DNA from: Gymnothorax reevesii
Lineage: Eukaryota; Chordata; Actinopteri; Anguilliformes; Muraenidae
Reading direction: 5' to 3'
Assembly (NCBI GenBank): GCA_029721435.1
Contig: CM056580.1
Location: 70,023,367-70,087,366 of the forward strand
DNA: 64,000 bases
Below the pieces are notes generated by a model. It ran no database searches and had not been told where the DNA came from. It saw nothing but the letters and a program-made list of their open reading frames with translations. Both the position numbers and the translations under genes were made by a program. Position 1 is the stretch's first letter. Each line of letters begins with the position of its first letter. Below are positions 12,186 through 24,100 of the stretch, piece by piece.

Positions 12186-13792
12186 AGTATGTGACTATAT
12201 GAAGGAAGTATTGTTTCTTATGACGAAGTGCCTTTAAGAAAATTAAGAAAAAACTTGGAAAAAGGGAGTTTGATTTTCTTTGTTGCATGTGAAGGAAACT
12301 TCAGATGAGCTTTTCTTGGCAACTGCTCACTTCTCCCTTAGAAGTGTGTTTAGAAAATGGCTTAAAGACGAGGAGCTGAAGGCTATATTTTATTGATGGG
12401 GCAGGAAATGGAGGGATGGAGCATTGCTGTGTCTGTCAATCTCCCAAGCTGCTCACAGTTAGTTCCCTCTTTTAAAGACGCAGGTCTGCCGCTGGGTTCC
12501 ATAGCATCGACTAAAAGCGCAGTTCCTTCGACAAACAGAGCTTGCGGCCAATTATGGGCTCCGGCGCAGGGGTGAACGTGGCCTGGGAGGGGAGTCTGAT
12601 AATGACCGTGTCAGAGTCAATGTTGAACCCTCCATCATAACAGCGCCTCCGAATGAGAGGTCAGCCAAGCAAACTGAATGATGCAGAGAACTTTAGATTT
12701 AGAAAACCCTACTCATCCACAGATGAAATTCTGAGAGTACGACCTTTAAGGGAAAGTGGGTGTCTTCATTTTCTGTCACGTAGAACACTGATATGAGTGT
12801 CCACAGCTGTCTGAAAACCATTAACAGTCCATAGTGTATCAACGAGGGTGACTCAAAAGTTTAAAGAGTGTGAATCATGTCTCGCTCTACTTGGCAAGAG
12901 GAAATACGAGTTTTATTTCTGTCTGTTCATCAAGTTTTCTTAAGTGAACTGCCTGAGACCTGAAGGATATATTCATGTTGAGAGTCTTGATGTGGAATGT
13001 CCTTCGTGTCCAAAGGGAGAGTGAAAGCATGCACTTTATGCAGATCGATTGCAGCGATGCAGTTTCCCACGCACACAGGCCGGCCGTGCGGCTTGCTTCC
13101 GCTGGCCCGAGCGCCGGCCTGGGGACGGCCCGCCGCAAGAGCGATAAGCCCCATCTTAAACTGAGCCAAATGATACGCCAGCAGGGAAAGGGATAATAGC
13201 CATGTCCAGACCGAGGCGCTCCTTTGATCTGGCCCCTTTTTCTTTTTTGATGTAAAATTGGATCCCGTTTACTTATCGGGATTGCGATTTCCTGCTGACC
13301 CCCCCCCCTTACCTCCACCCGCTTCCACCACCGCTGCAACTATCCCCTCAACACCCATTTAGGACTTAATTGGATGCTGCCTGGTCCAGCGTCTTGAGCA
13401 AGACCGGCCTCATCTGTGGGAGCTGGCTGGCTGGCTGAACTCTCCGTTGGCCACCGTCTCCTGTCTGTGTTTGTGTTCCTTGACCCGCTCTGCGCCGACG
13501 TGCTGGAGACGGCCTAACATCCAGTGGTGATGATATAGCTAATGAGTTGATATAGCAGTCAGTCACTGTGTCTCTCGTGTTGATTTTGCTGCTCGCGCTG
13601 TGACAGACTTACCACGGCAGGGCTTTCAAGAGAAAATAAAGCCACCTAATTAATGCTCCGTATGTGTGTTCAGAATGTGCTTTTGAGCGAGAGATATGTT
13701 ACAGTTGTGTTTCTGTTTATGTGGATGAGGAGTTCTTGAATAACTTACAGAATGAGTATTAAAGCTTCTGGTCTATTTTTTCTCTTCTACAG

Positions 13793-13864
13793 GATATTGA
13801 GTAAAAACCGTATCAGAATCCTGAGGAATGGATCCTTCGCCGGGCTTGGCACTCTGGAGAAACT
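13793..13864 (+). CDS. adgra2: ADGRA2 exon 2: first LRR module
   Basis: A 72-bp exon bounded by a pyrimidine-rich acceptor (TTCTCTTCTACAG) and a GTGAGT donor, in phase 2 at both ends. It reads [10 protein letters not shown], then RNGSF and GLGTLEKL, the L..N.I..L...F.gL..L pattern of an extracellular leucine-rich repeat. It begins part-way through the coding sequence, so a signal-peptide exon must lie upstream. The next exon is 25.5 kb away. Confidence 0.9.
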
Positions 13865-16800
13865 GTGAGTAGCAGCTTTCTTTGGTATCAGAGCGTTTCT
13901 TCAGATTTGTTACCTCAACAAACAACCTCAAATAAACCTGTCAGTCACAGCGTAGCCATGTGTTAGACCAGGGGTGTCAAACTGACCCGTAAACGGGCTA
14001 AGAGGCTGCAGGTTTTCACTCCAACAATGCAGAAGTGCACCTGATACAACTAATCAGTTGTGCAGGCCTAGATCAGTTGATTAAATCAGTGCTTTCAGGT
14101 GAGCTTCTGCTTGGTAGGATTGAAGACCTGCAGCCTCTTGGCCCGTTTACGGGTCAGTTTGACACCCCTGTGTTAGACTGATCTGGTGCTCGGTCTGAAC
14201 ACACAGGCGCTGACTTGGACTCTGCACGTAGTTCAGAGAGGCTAACGCTGGCCCATCATGGGCTCTATGTGCAATGCAGTTGAGCAGTGATGATTCCTTG
14301 TGAAGATAGCCTATAGCAGTGGTTCTCAAATTCGGTCCTGGCGCCCCCCTGTGTATGCTGGTTTTTGTTCCAGCCACAACTGCAATTCTAAGATCTTAAT
14401 AAGCTGTTACTTTGTCTTAATTAGCAGCATTACATGTTTAGAGTAGTTATTTACCATCTTAAGTCACATTTGGATGGACACATCCATTCTGCTATGGAGA
14501 ATAAAAACCCTTGAACATCTTGTGCTTAATTTTCAATATTGCTGGGATTTTCAGGTGAAAACTTTTTTAAACAGATCAAATTAGACTGAGAAAATCAATA
14601 AGCTCCAAATTAGGTTTCTGAATGCAGGTGTTTTGAGTTTTTCCCAAATAACCTGCCTGAACCAAATAAAATCAACAGAAAACACAACAGGTGTGACTCC
14701 ATTGTTTGCCAAGTAAATTGTCGGGTTTTACCTCCATGTGTTAAGAGTTTCACCAATGAGGAACCTGTGGATATTTGCATAAATGCACCTAATTAAAACA
14801 AAACAACAGCTTGTTAAAATCCTAGAATTGCAGTTGCGGCTGGAACAAAAACCAGCATACACAGGGGGGCGCCAGGACCGAATTTGAGAACCACTGGCCT
14901 ATAGGGATACAGCTGCTGGGCTGTGGGGCGGGCCGCATGCCAGCAGGGAGGATACAGCATTAAAGCCGGTTATCGCACAGTTATGTGGGAAAGATCGCGT
15001 AATTACAGCGCCGTCAGTCATTATCAGGCAAGCCCTGCACTACAAGACAAGATAAGGGGATCTCAGACAGTAAGAGCCTGCTGGCTGTGCTCCCAAATAT
15101 CAGGCGCGAGTCCAAACACCAGCTTGCCCTGCTTCAGTTGCAGGTGTACCTCACCTTGCCTCTCTCTCTCCCCGCACATACTCTCCTGTAGAGTTTCTCT
15201 GAAGAGTTAGGTAGCATTGGGCACACGTCAGTGCTAAAGCGTAGCAGTGTTGCGGATCAGTGGGACTGAGGGGTATTGTTGCGCAGAGCAGAGTTGAGGT
15301 AACCAGCTCTCAGTGGTGGGCACTCAGCTCAGGTTTCATGGGAAATCAATGCAACTGATTAGTTAGATGGAGCACTTGATGTGTCCCATCGATACACCAG
15401 GGGAAATGAGTCTGAACACACAAGGGCGCTTTGCCTGTCATTTTGCCCGTGATCACTCAGCCGCCCTGGGGCTCAGTCTCCTTAGATCTCAGGGAACAAG
15501 GAGGACTTCATGACTACCTCTGTATTACCCCTGCCCACCCAAACAAGGCCATCAATTCACTCTTTCAAAATCAGCCTCCAGCTGTTTTTAAAACCCGGCC
15601 TTGAAATACCAGAAATAATATTGCTTTTTCATTTTCACTTTGGTTTTTGGTGCCAGTTTGAGCATTTGAAATGTGTTTTTTTGTGGTTGTGGCCAGGTTT
15701 AGCTTTGTAATTTGAGGTGTGTGTGCGGGGCGCGGTGACTACTCAGCCTGGGCCGTATCCCCAGTCCTCACCACATCTCCGAAAACATGGTCCTGAAACA
15801 ACAATCCCCTCACCGCTGTCTCTGAACGTTTGATGTCGTGCCGAGCCAGACTGTGCCAATAAAGAAATCAGGGGCCTCCATCTTTCCCCATTTATGAGGT
15901 GATGTGATTAGGCTCCCATCATTAAAGGATCGCTGTTTCCGCTCACCGGGTAGCAATTAGCTATGCCTGCTGAGGCAGGCGAGGTGGTGGTGGCTCGTGA
16001 GGTGTTTGTTACATGTAAAGCTAGATGTGTTTTACTTGTTTTGCTAAGCGTAGACGAGGCCCCCCGGAGTGTGGAAGGGTTAGAGGGGCCAGTAACTGGA
16101 TCTGCCCGGTGTACCTGGGACAGTGGTAAAGCCAGCGGGGGGTCGTGGCAGGGGAGGGGGGGCGGACTGTACAGGGTCTGGATGGTCTGACCAGAGTCCA
16201 GAGACACAGCTGGAGGTGTGGGGCCCATAGCCTAATGACAGCCATGTTGTAGATCACTCGAGGCCCCGCAGCCTGCACCCGCGCTGGACTGTTAATGTCC
16301 CTGCGCTACCTCAGCTTCCACTTCAGGCTGCCACTTTAGCTCTGCTCTGACCTCTGTCACAGTGCTGCCACAGTATCTGATCACTTGTGTACATGCTAGC
16401 CGTCCTGCGCCTGTGTGTGTGTCCATGTATCTCTGCACTGTATGCACGTATCACTCCTACCTGACCTCTGTGATTAATTTCTCGTTGGCTCCACAGCGCT
16501 GCCTGTGAAAGCCCCCAGATTAATTCTGTTTTCCCTGGAGTCGGGGAGGGGGTGAATATAAACAGGAATAAAGCTGTACATGTCACAGAAAAATGTGACT
16601 ACAGAGAGAGTCTGAAGGAGATGTATAGCTATATTTATATTGTACAAGCTCTGAGCTTGAAACGGTTTCCACATAACCAACACTGAGTGGGTATAAATTG
16701 CCGTTTTGGCTGTCCTGAAGTTGAGTTGATGGAAAAAAGCCGGGGTCGCGAGTGCGGGCCGGGCCCCGCGCTCAGCCTCGTGCTCGCTGTTGTGCGGTGT

Positions 16801-18163
16801 TTAGTCTCGCGCGCGGGCACTGCGCGGGTCTGCTCATTGTTTCCAGGGCCTTGTCTAACATGTGCTTGTCATTTGCAGCGGTGGCGAGCAGTTACTCATA
16901 AGTGTGGTCAGCCCTGTAATCAGAAGCCAACCCATGAGGGCTGGAGTAAATGAGAGCTGGGGAATTACAGCCCTGCCTTAGTGCAGGGGACAGTCAGGCG
17001 GCTTCCATCGTTTACGCTCGCTGCATATTTCGCTCCATTATATATCTCTGTGTGTATGTGTATCATTATGTGTTTGTGCATGTGTATGTGTGTGTGTATC
17101 TGCATGTGTGTGGGCTTGTCGGTATGTATGCATGTGTTTGTGTGTATTTGTGTGTGTTTTCGTGTTGGTGTGGGTGTGTGCATGTACTCAGTGTATGTCT
17201 GTGGGAGGGTGTGCTTGTATGTATGAATGCGTGTGTGTGTGTGTGTGTGTGTGTGTTTTTGTGTAGGTGTGGGTGTGTGGATGTGTATGTGTGTGTGTGC
17301 GTGTGTTTTTGTGTTGGTGTGGATATGTGCATGTATGTATGAGGGTGTGGGTGTGTGCATGTATGTGTGCGGGCATGCTTATGTGTGTGTGTGTGTGTGT
17401 GTGTGCGTGTGTGTGTGGCTGTGTGTGTGGGTAGATGTGTCCTCATCTGTGAGTGTTTGTCCTATTATGGTTATCCCTAACTCCTCTGGCTCAGTTTCCA
17501 GCTGACACTTTCCAAACAGCACAGCTCACCTCCTGCTATAACTCAACTGCAGTACTTACACTTAAAGTAGTCAGTTCAGAAAAAACACTGAGCAAAATAC
17601 AGCACTATAGTGAATACGGATGGCGGACAGAGGCCAAGCCTCCAGAAAGCCGAGGAGCGGAGCCCTGGCCTGCGTTCCACACTGATCCCTTTCATTAGGC
17701 CTGGCCTGCAGGCTCCCTGCATGATGGGCCGCCCTCCTGAGCCACAGAATCAGAGGGATTTCAGGGTAGCAGAGTTTATTTTATTTTGTCCCCCTGTAGG
17801 AGTCCACTCCATGCTGCGGCTTTAGGGTTTGCGGTGCAGTGTGTTTCCCTGGGGCTGCAATTGGGCTGCCTCTGCTACTGTTTGTGTTTTTCACCAATCC
17901 AGTCCTGAGACTCCCGAATGGAGGGGGCGACGACATTAGTGGAGTGTTTCTGTAAAAAAGGATCTGTCAACCCCCCCTGTATTTAGAGTACAGCTAATCA
18001 AACGAAAGTAATGACCTGCGTTTTTCATTATAATAATTTGCCTGGATTTCAAACCTGAGTATTATATACGCAAAAAAATAAAACAAACTCAAAGTGACAC
18101 TATCGTTAATTCCTGGACAAGCTGTTTGCGAATCTCACCATCCATAGTCATGCTAATGGAAAA

Positions 18164-18198
<35 letters not shown>

Positions 18199-21100
18199 AG
18201 TTGATTGATTGGTTGATTAGTAAGTAATGTTCGAGTCTCATCACAACACTCCTCCCTAAGCTTTGATTATTCAGGAGTCATAAGGTGTGTGGTAAAAAAT
18301 ATCATAAATTTCATAAAACTGCGTACAGTTTCTATTTACTGATTAATCAGGATTAACATGCAATTTTTCACATGCACAATCTTGTGAATTGTGTGCATTT
18401 TTTGCCTGTTAAGAAATGAGTGCAGGAATCATTTCTGTTCCTATACTGGTCTCACTTCGCACTCTGCGTCTCCCATAGTGAGGGAGGTTGGACAAGGTGT
18501 CCGGTTTGAAATAATTTCGCCTGAGCAAGCATGGGACTAAGGAATGCTGTTAGACAGTCCCTACGCACTGCCACATCACATTGCTGGTCCTCAGAGCCTG
18601 ATGCGAGCTGATGTGGGCCCTAACAAGGCTGGCCCGCTAACAAGCGGTGACCCTAACGAGCTGTGGACAGATCCCAGCACCCTGTCCTGCGCTGATTTGA
18701 GTGAAGCTAATGAGAATAATGAGCATAGAGGGGATGGTTGGACCCGAGCCTGCAGGGCGCCACCGCTGCCCTGGGACGGGGTACGGTCAGGGGGTATCAG
18801 GACAGGGAGAGAGGGCATGGGGTATCAGGATAGTGGGAGAAGACAGGGGGCATTAGGACAGGGAGAGAGCAGGGGGCATTAGGACAGGTGGAGAGGGCAG
18901 GGGGCATTAGGACAGAGGGAGAGGGCAGGGGGCATTAGAACAGGTGGAGAGGGCAGGGGGCATTAGGACAGAGGGAGAGGGCAGGGGGCATGAGAACAGG
19001 TGGAGAGGGCAGGGGGCATTAGGACGGGGGAGAGGGCAGGGGGGAATTAGGACGGGGGAGAGGGCAGGGGGTAATAGGATAGAAGGAGAGGGCAGGGGGC
19101 CTAAGGACAGAGGGAGAGGGCAGAGGGCATTAAGACTGGGGGAGAGGGCCGGGGGCATTAGGACAACGGGAGTGGGCGGGGGGCATTAGGATAGAGGGAG
19201 AGGGCAGGGGGCATCAGGATAGGGGGAGAGGGCAGGAGGGTATTAGGATAGAGGGGGAGGACAGGGGGAATTAGAACAGGGGGATGGGGCAGGGGGCATT
19301 AGGACAGGGGGAGAGGGCAGGGGGCATTAGTACAGGGGGTGAGGGTAGGGGGCATTAGTACAGGGGGTGAGGGTAGGGGGCATTAGTACAGGGGGAGAGG
19401 GCAGCAGCCATTAGGACAGGGAGAGATGGCAGGGGTTATTAGGATGGGGGACAGGGCAGAAGGGCATTAAAACAGGGAGTGAGGGTAGGGGGTATAAGGG
19501 GAGGAGGGGAGGGCAGGACACATTAGGGCAGGGGCATTAAGGCAAGGGGGGAGGGTGAGGGGCTTTAGGATTGGGGGCATCAGGACAGTAGGTGTGATGG
19601 AGAGAGGGGTCAGTGATAGTGCAGGACAGGAGGTGTGATGGAGAGAGGGGTCAGTGATAGTGCAGGAAAGGAGGTGTGATGGAGAGAGGGGTCAGTGATA
19701 GTGCAGTAAAGGAGGTGTGATGGAGAGAGGGGTCAGTGATAGTGCAGGAAAGGAGGTGTGATGGAGAGAGGGGTCAGTGATAGTGCAGGACAGGAGGTGT
19801 GATGGAGAGAGGGGTCAGTGATAATGCAGGACAGGAGGTGTGATGGAGAGAGGGGTCAGTGATAGTGCAGGAAAGGAGGTGTGATGGAGAGAGGGGTCAG
19901 TGATAGTGCAGGAAAGGGGGTGTGATGGAGAGAGGGGTCAGTGATAGTGCAGGAAAGGAGGTGTGATGGAGAGAGGGGTCAGTGATAGTGCAGGAAAGGA
20001 GGTGTGATGGAGAGAGGGGTCAGTGATAGTGCAAGACAGGAGGTGTGATGGAGAGAGGGGTCAGTGATAGTGCAGGACAGGAGGTGTGATGGAGAGAGGG
20101 GTCAGTGATAGTGCAGGAAAGGAGGTGTGATGGAGAGAGGGGTCAGTGATAGTGCAGGACAGAAGGTGTGATGGAGAGAGGGGTCAGTGATAGTACAGGA
20201 CGGGAGCTCTGATGGGGGGACTGGTCAGTGACTAAGCTCGCCAGTTTCTTTATACAAAACCCAAAACCAGTGAAGTTGGCACGTTATGTAAATCTTAGAT
20301 AAAAACAGAATCCAATGATTTGCAAATCCTTTTCAACTTATATTCAATTGAATACACTGCAAAGACAAGATGTTTAATGTTCAAACTGAGAAACTTTATT
20401 TTTTTTTGCAAATAATCATTAACTTAGAATTTAAAGGCAGCAGCACATTGCAAAAAAGTTGGCACAGGGGCCTTTTTACCACTGTGTTACATCGCCTTTC
20501 CTTTTAATGACACTCAGTAAACATTTGGGAACTGAGGAGTCCAATTTTTGAAGCTTTTCAGGTGGATCTCTTTCCCATTCTTGCTTGATGTACAGCTTAA
20601 GTTGTTCAACAGTCCAGGGTCTCCGTTGTTGTATTTTACACTTCATAATGCTCCACACATTTTCAATGGGAGACAGGTCTGGACTACAAGCAGGCCAGTC
20701 TAATACCCGCACTCTTTTACTACGGAGCCATGCTGTTGTAACACGTGCAGAATGTGGCTTGGCATTGTCTTGCTGAAATAAGCAGGGGCGTCCATGAAAA
20801 AGACGTTGCTTGGATGGCAACATATGTTGCTCCAAAACCTGTATGTACCTTTCAGCATTAATGGTGCCTTCACATATGTGTAATTTGCCCATGCCTTGGG
20901 CACTAATACACCCCCATACCTTCACAGATGCTGGCTTTTGAACTTTGCGCCTATAACAGTTCGGATGGTTCTTTTCCTCTTTGGTCCGGAGGACACAACG
21001 TCCACAGTTTCCAAAAACAATTTGAAATGTGGACTCGTCAGACGACAGAACTCATTTCCACTTTGCATCAGTCCATCTTAGATGAGCTTGGGCCCAGCGA

Positions 21101-24100
21101 AGCCGGCGGCGTTTCTGGGTGCTGTTGATAAATGGTTTTCGCTTTGCATTGTAGAGTTTTAATTTGCGCTTGCAGATGTAGCGACGAACTGTAGTTACTG
21201 ACAGTGGTTTTCTGAAGTGTTCCTGAGCCCATGTGGTGATGTCCTTTACACACTGATGTCAGTTTTTGATGCAGAACCGCCTGAGGGATCGAAGGTCACA
21301 GGCATTCAATGTTGGTTTTCGGCCTTGTCGCTTACGTGCAGTGATTTCTCCAGATTCTCTGAACCTTTTGACGATATTACGGACCGTAGATGATGAAATC
21401 CCTAAATTCCTTGCAATAGCTGGTTGAGGAATGTTGTTTTTAATCTGTTCGACAATCAGCCCACGCATTTGTTCACTAAGTGGTGACCCTCGCCCCATCC
21501 TTGTTTGTGAATGACTGAGCATTTCAGGGAAGCTGCCTGAAGCTGCATGATTTTATACCCAATCATGGCACCCACCTGTTCCCAATTTGCCCGTTCACCT
21601 GTGGGATGTTCCAAATAAGTGTTTGATGAGCATTCCTCAACTCTCTCAGTCTTTTTTGCCACTTGTGCCAGCTTTTTTGAAACATGTTGCAGACATCAAA
21701 TTCCAAATGAGCTAATATTTGCAAAAAATTACAAAGTTTACCTGTTCGAACATTAAGTAACTTGTCTTTGCAGTGTATTCAATTGAATATAGGTTGAAAA
21801 GGATTTGCAAATCATTGTATTCTGTTTTTATTTACGATTTACACAATGTGCCAACTTCACTGGTTTTGTGTTTTGTACTATTGTTAATATATCCCTTCAG
21901 ATACTGAATGACTCAGTGGTATCTAGCTTTAAGTCAAGCCTGCTCTTGAAATCCCCCAAGGTGTCTGCCTCAACAATATGGTCAGGCAAGCTATTCCAGA
22001 TTGAAATTACTCTTTGGGTGAAGAAATATTTCCGAATATCAGTGCTAAATTTACCTTTGGTCAACTTCCATTTGTGCCCCCGAGTTCTACTCACAACACT
22101 TGGTCGAAGGAATCCTACATATACTGAGTACAAATGAAAACGCACCACTCACGAAATCTGGAATAGCTCCACGGATTGATATGTGAAGTATATACGTCTG
22201 ATGCATTTGAGATAATGAATGATTTTAGAAGACATGTAAACATCATTCAATTTCATTCACGATAATGTTAATGCGCGAGAGAGGTTTTCACTGGTGTAGG
22301 GGTCAAACAGGAAAGTCAATAACGGGTGTGACCGCCATTTGCATTGACACATGCGGTGCATCGTCGTCGCATGGAGGTGACCTGTCTCTGGATAGTGTTC
22401 TGAGGGATAGCATTCCACTCCTGAACAAGGGCAACCTCAAGTTCTCGGATGTTGTCCATCTGGCGTCGACGTGAAAGACGTTGTCCAATTTCATCCCATA
22501 AGTGCTCGATAGGGGAGAGGTCGGGTGACAGAGCTGGCCACTGAAGCACGGGGATGTTCTGCTGTGCAAGGTACTGCATGGACACCCTTGCAGTATGTGC
22601 CCTAGCGTTGTCCTGTTGGAACGTGTGGGCATTGTGGTGTTGGTTTAAGAATGGCACAACATGGCTCTGCAACATGGCCTCTTCCTGTGGTGTGCGTGCA
22701 AGTTGTTGCGTTTTTGCAAAAAATTGCCTAGCGTTACAGTTAACTTGAAATTCTTGCATCTCTTGCACCTGGCATGTTGGGTGTCGTCACTGTAGTGTTG
22801 TTGTTGTATAAAAATTATATTGAAGTTCATTTGAACTTAAATATTGACTTTTTTCAAGTGGTGCGTTTTCATTTGTAGTCAGTATAATTCACTTTGTTAA
22901 TCCCTTTAACATATTTAAAGACCTCAATCAAATCACCCCTGAGTCTCCTTTTTCTAAGACTAAAGAGATTAAGGATCTTCAGCCTCTGCTCGTAGCTTTC
23001 ATCTTTTATACTTGGAATAAGCTTAGTGGCTCTTCTCTGAACTTTCCCTACAGCCTCTATATCTTTCTTAAAGTATGGTCCCCAGAACTGTACACAATAC
23101 TCCAGATGTGGTCTAACGAACGTGTTGTACAAAAGAAGCATCACCTTCTTAGATTTGTACTCAATATTTTTGGCAATGTATCCCAGCATCCGATTAGCTT
23201 TTTTAACTGACACGGCACAATGGCTAGAACCTGTGAGGGTTTGGTCAACAATCACTCCTAGATCTTTCTCTTGTGCAGCACATTCCAGTTTTAAACCTTC
23301 CTTGAAGTAATCCCATCTAATGTTTTTATTACCTACATGTAGAACTTTACATTTTGCTAGATTAAATTTCATTTGCCGCATTTCTGCCCAATTCTGGATT
23401 CTATCCAAATCGTCCTGAATCACTTTAGTGGACCCTAAGCTATTTGCCAATCCCCCCAATTTAGTATCATCTGCAAATTTAACCAATCTGCTCTAAATAT
23501 TCCTATCAAGGTCATTAATCTAGATGAGGAACAGCAGGGGTCCCAACGCCGATCCCTCGGGAATGCCACTCCCCACCATACCTAGCTCAGATGAGATACC
23601 ACTGACCATTACTCTTTGTGTTCTGTCCTGTAACCAGTTTTGAATCCACTTCAGAATACCTCCTGTAACTCCAATGGAGCTCAATTCAAAAATTAATCTC
23701 TTATGCCGTACTGTATCGAATGCTTTCTGAAAATCCAAGTATATGATGTCATAAGCCCTGCTCTCAAAAAACTCCAGATGGTTTGTTAGGCATGACCTTC
23801 CCTTCCGAAAACCAAGTTGGCTATCCCTTAAGATACTGTTACGTTCAAGAAATAAGTCCAGCTCATCTTTTATGATAGATTCCAATAATTTGCGCACAAT
23901 GCAGGACGGGAGCTCTGATGGAGGGAATGGTCAATGATAATGCAGGACAGGATCGCTGATGGAGAGAGGGTTCAGTGATAGTGCAGGACAGGAGGTGTGA
24001 TGGAGAGAATGGTTAGTGATAGTGCAGGACAGGAGGTCTGATGGAGAGAGGGGTCAGTGATAGCACAGGACGGGAGCTCTGATTGAGGGACTGGTCAGTG

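Larger units (their letters stand above)
1..13792 (+). other. ADGRA2 intron 1, 3' part
   Basis: No exon encoding a signal peptide and Cys-rich N-terminal cap was recognised here, so the upstream exon probably lies before base 1. Separate entries describe the repeats. In 102-1979, 2641-3553, 3766-5175, 5729-6919, 7401-11030 and 12190-13792 I see only unremarkable AT-rich intronic DNA, short shadow reading frames and a small CpG-rich patch near 13080-13150. Confidence 0.6.
20232..23897 (-). mobile_element. 5'-truncated LINE inserted in the 41-bp minisatellite, split by two Tc1-type elements
   Basis: The minisatellite stops at about 20231 and resumes at about 23898. The intervening DNA, apart from two elements, reads on the minus strand as a Jockey/CR1/L2-type reverse transcriptase: [43 protein letters not shown], the catalytic [23 protein letters not shown] and the C-terminal [12 protein letters not shown]. 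It lacks the 5' half. Two in-frame TAG stops occur (at 23520-23522 and about 24 nt later). The stop and a short 3' UTR lie at 21878-21899, and the last bases are at 20232-20252 beyond the Tc1 insertion. Confidence 0.85.

Noticed and set aside
12887..13339. 150-codon minus-strand frame before exon 2
   Set aside because: No domain or conserved pattern; it overlaps intronic GC-rich DNA and has no splice partner.
16950..17505. Several Cys/Val- and His/Thr-rich frames
   Set aside because: All come from the (GT)n tract.
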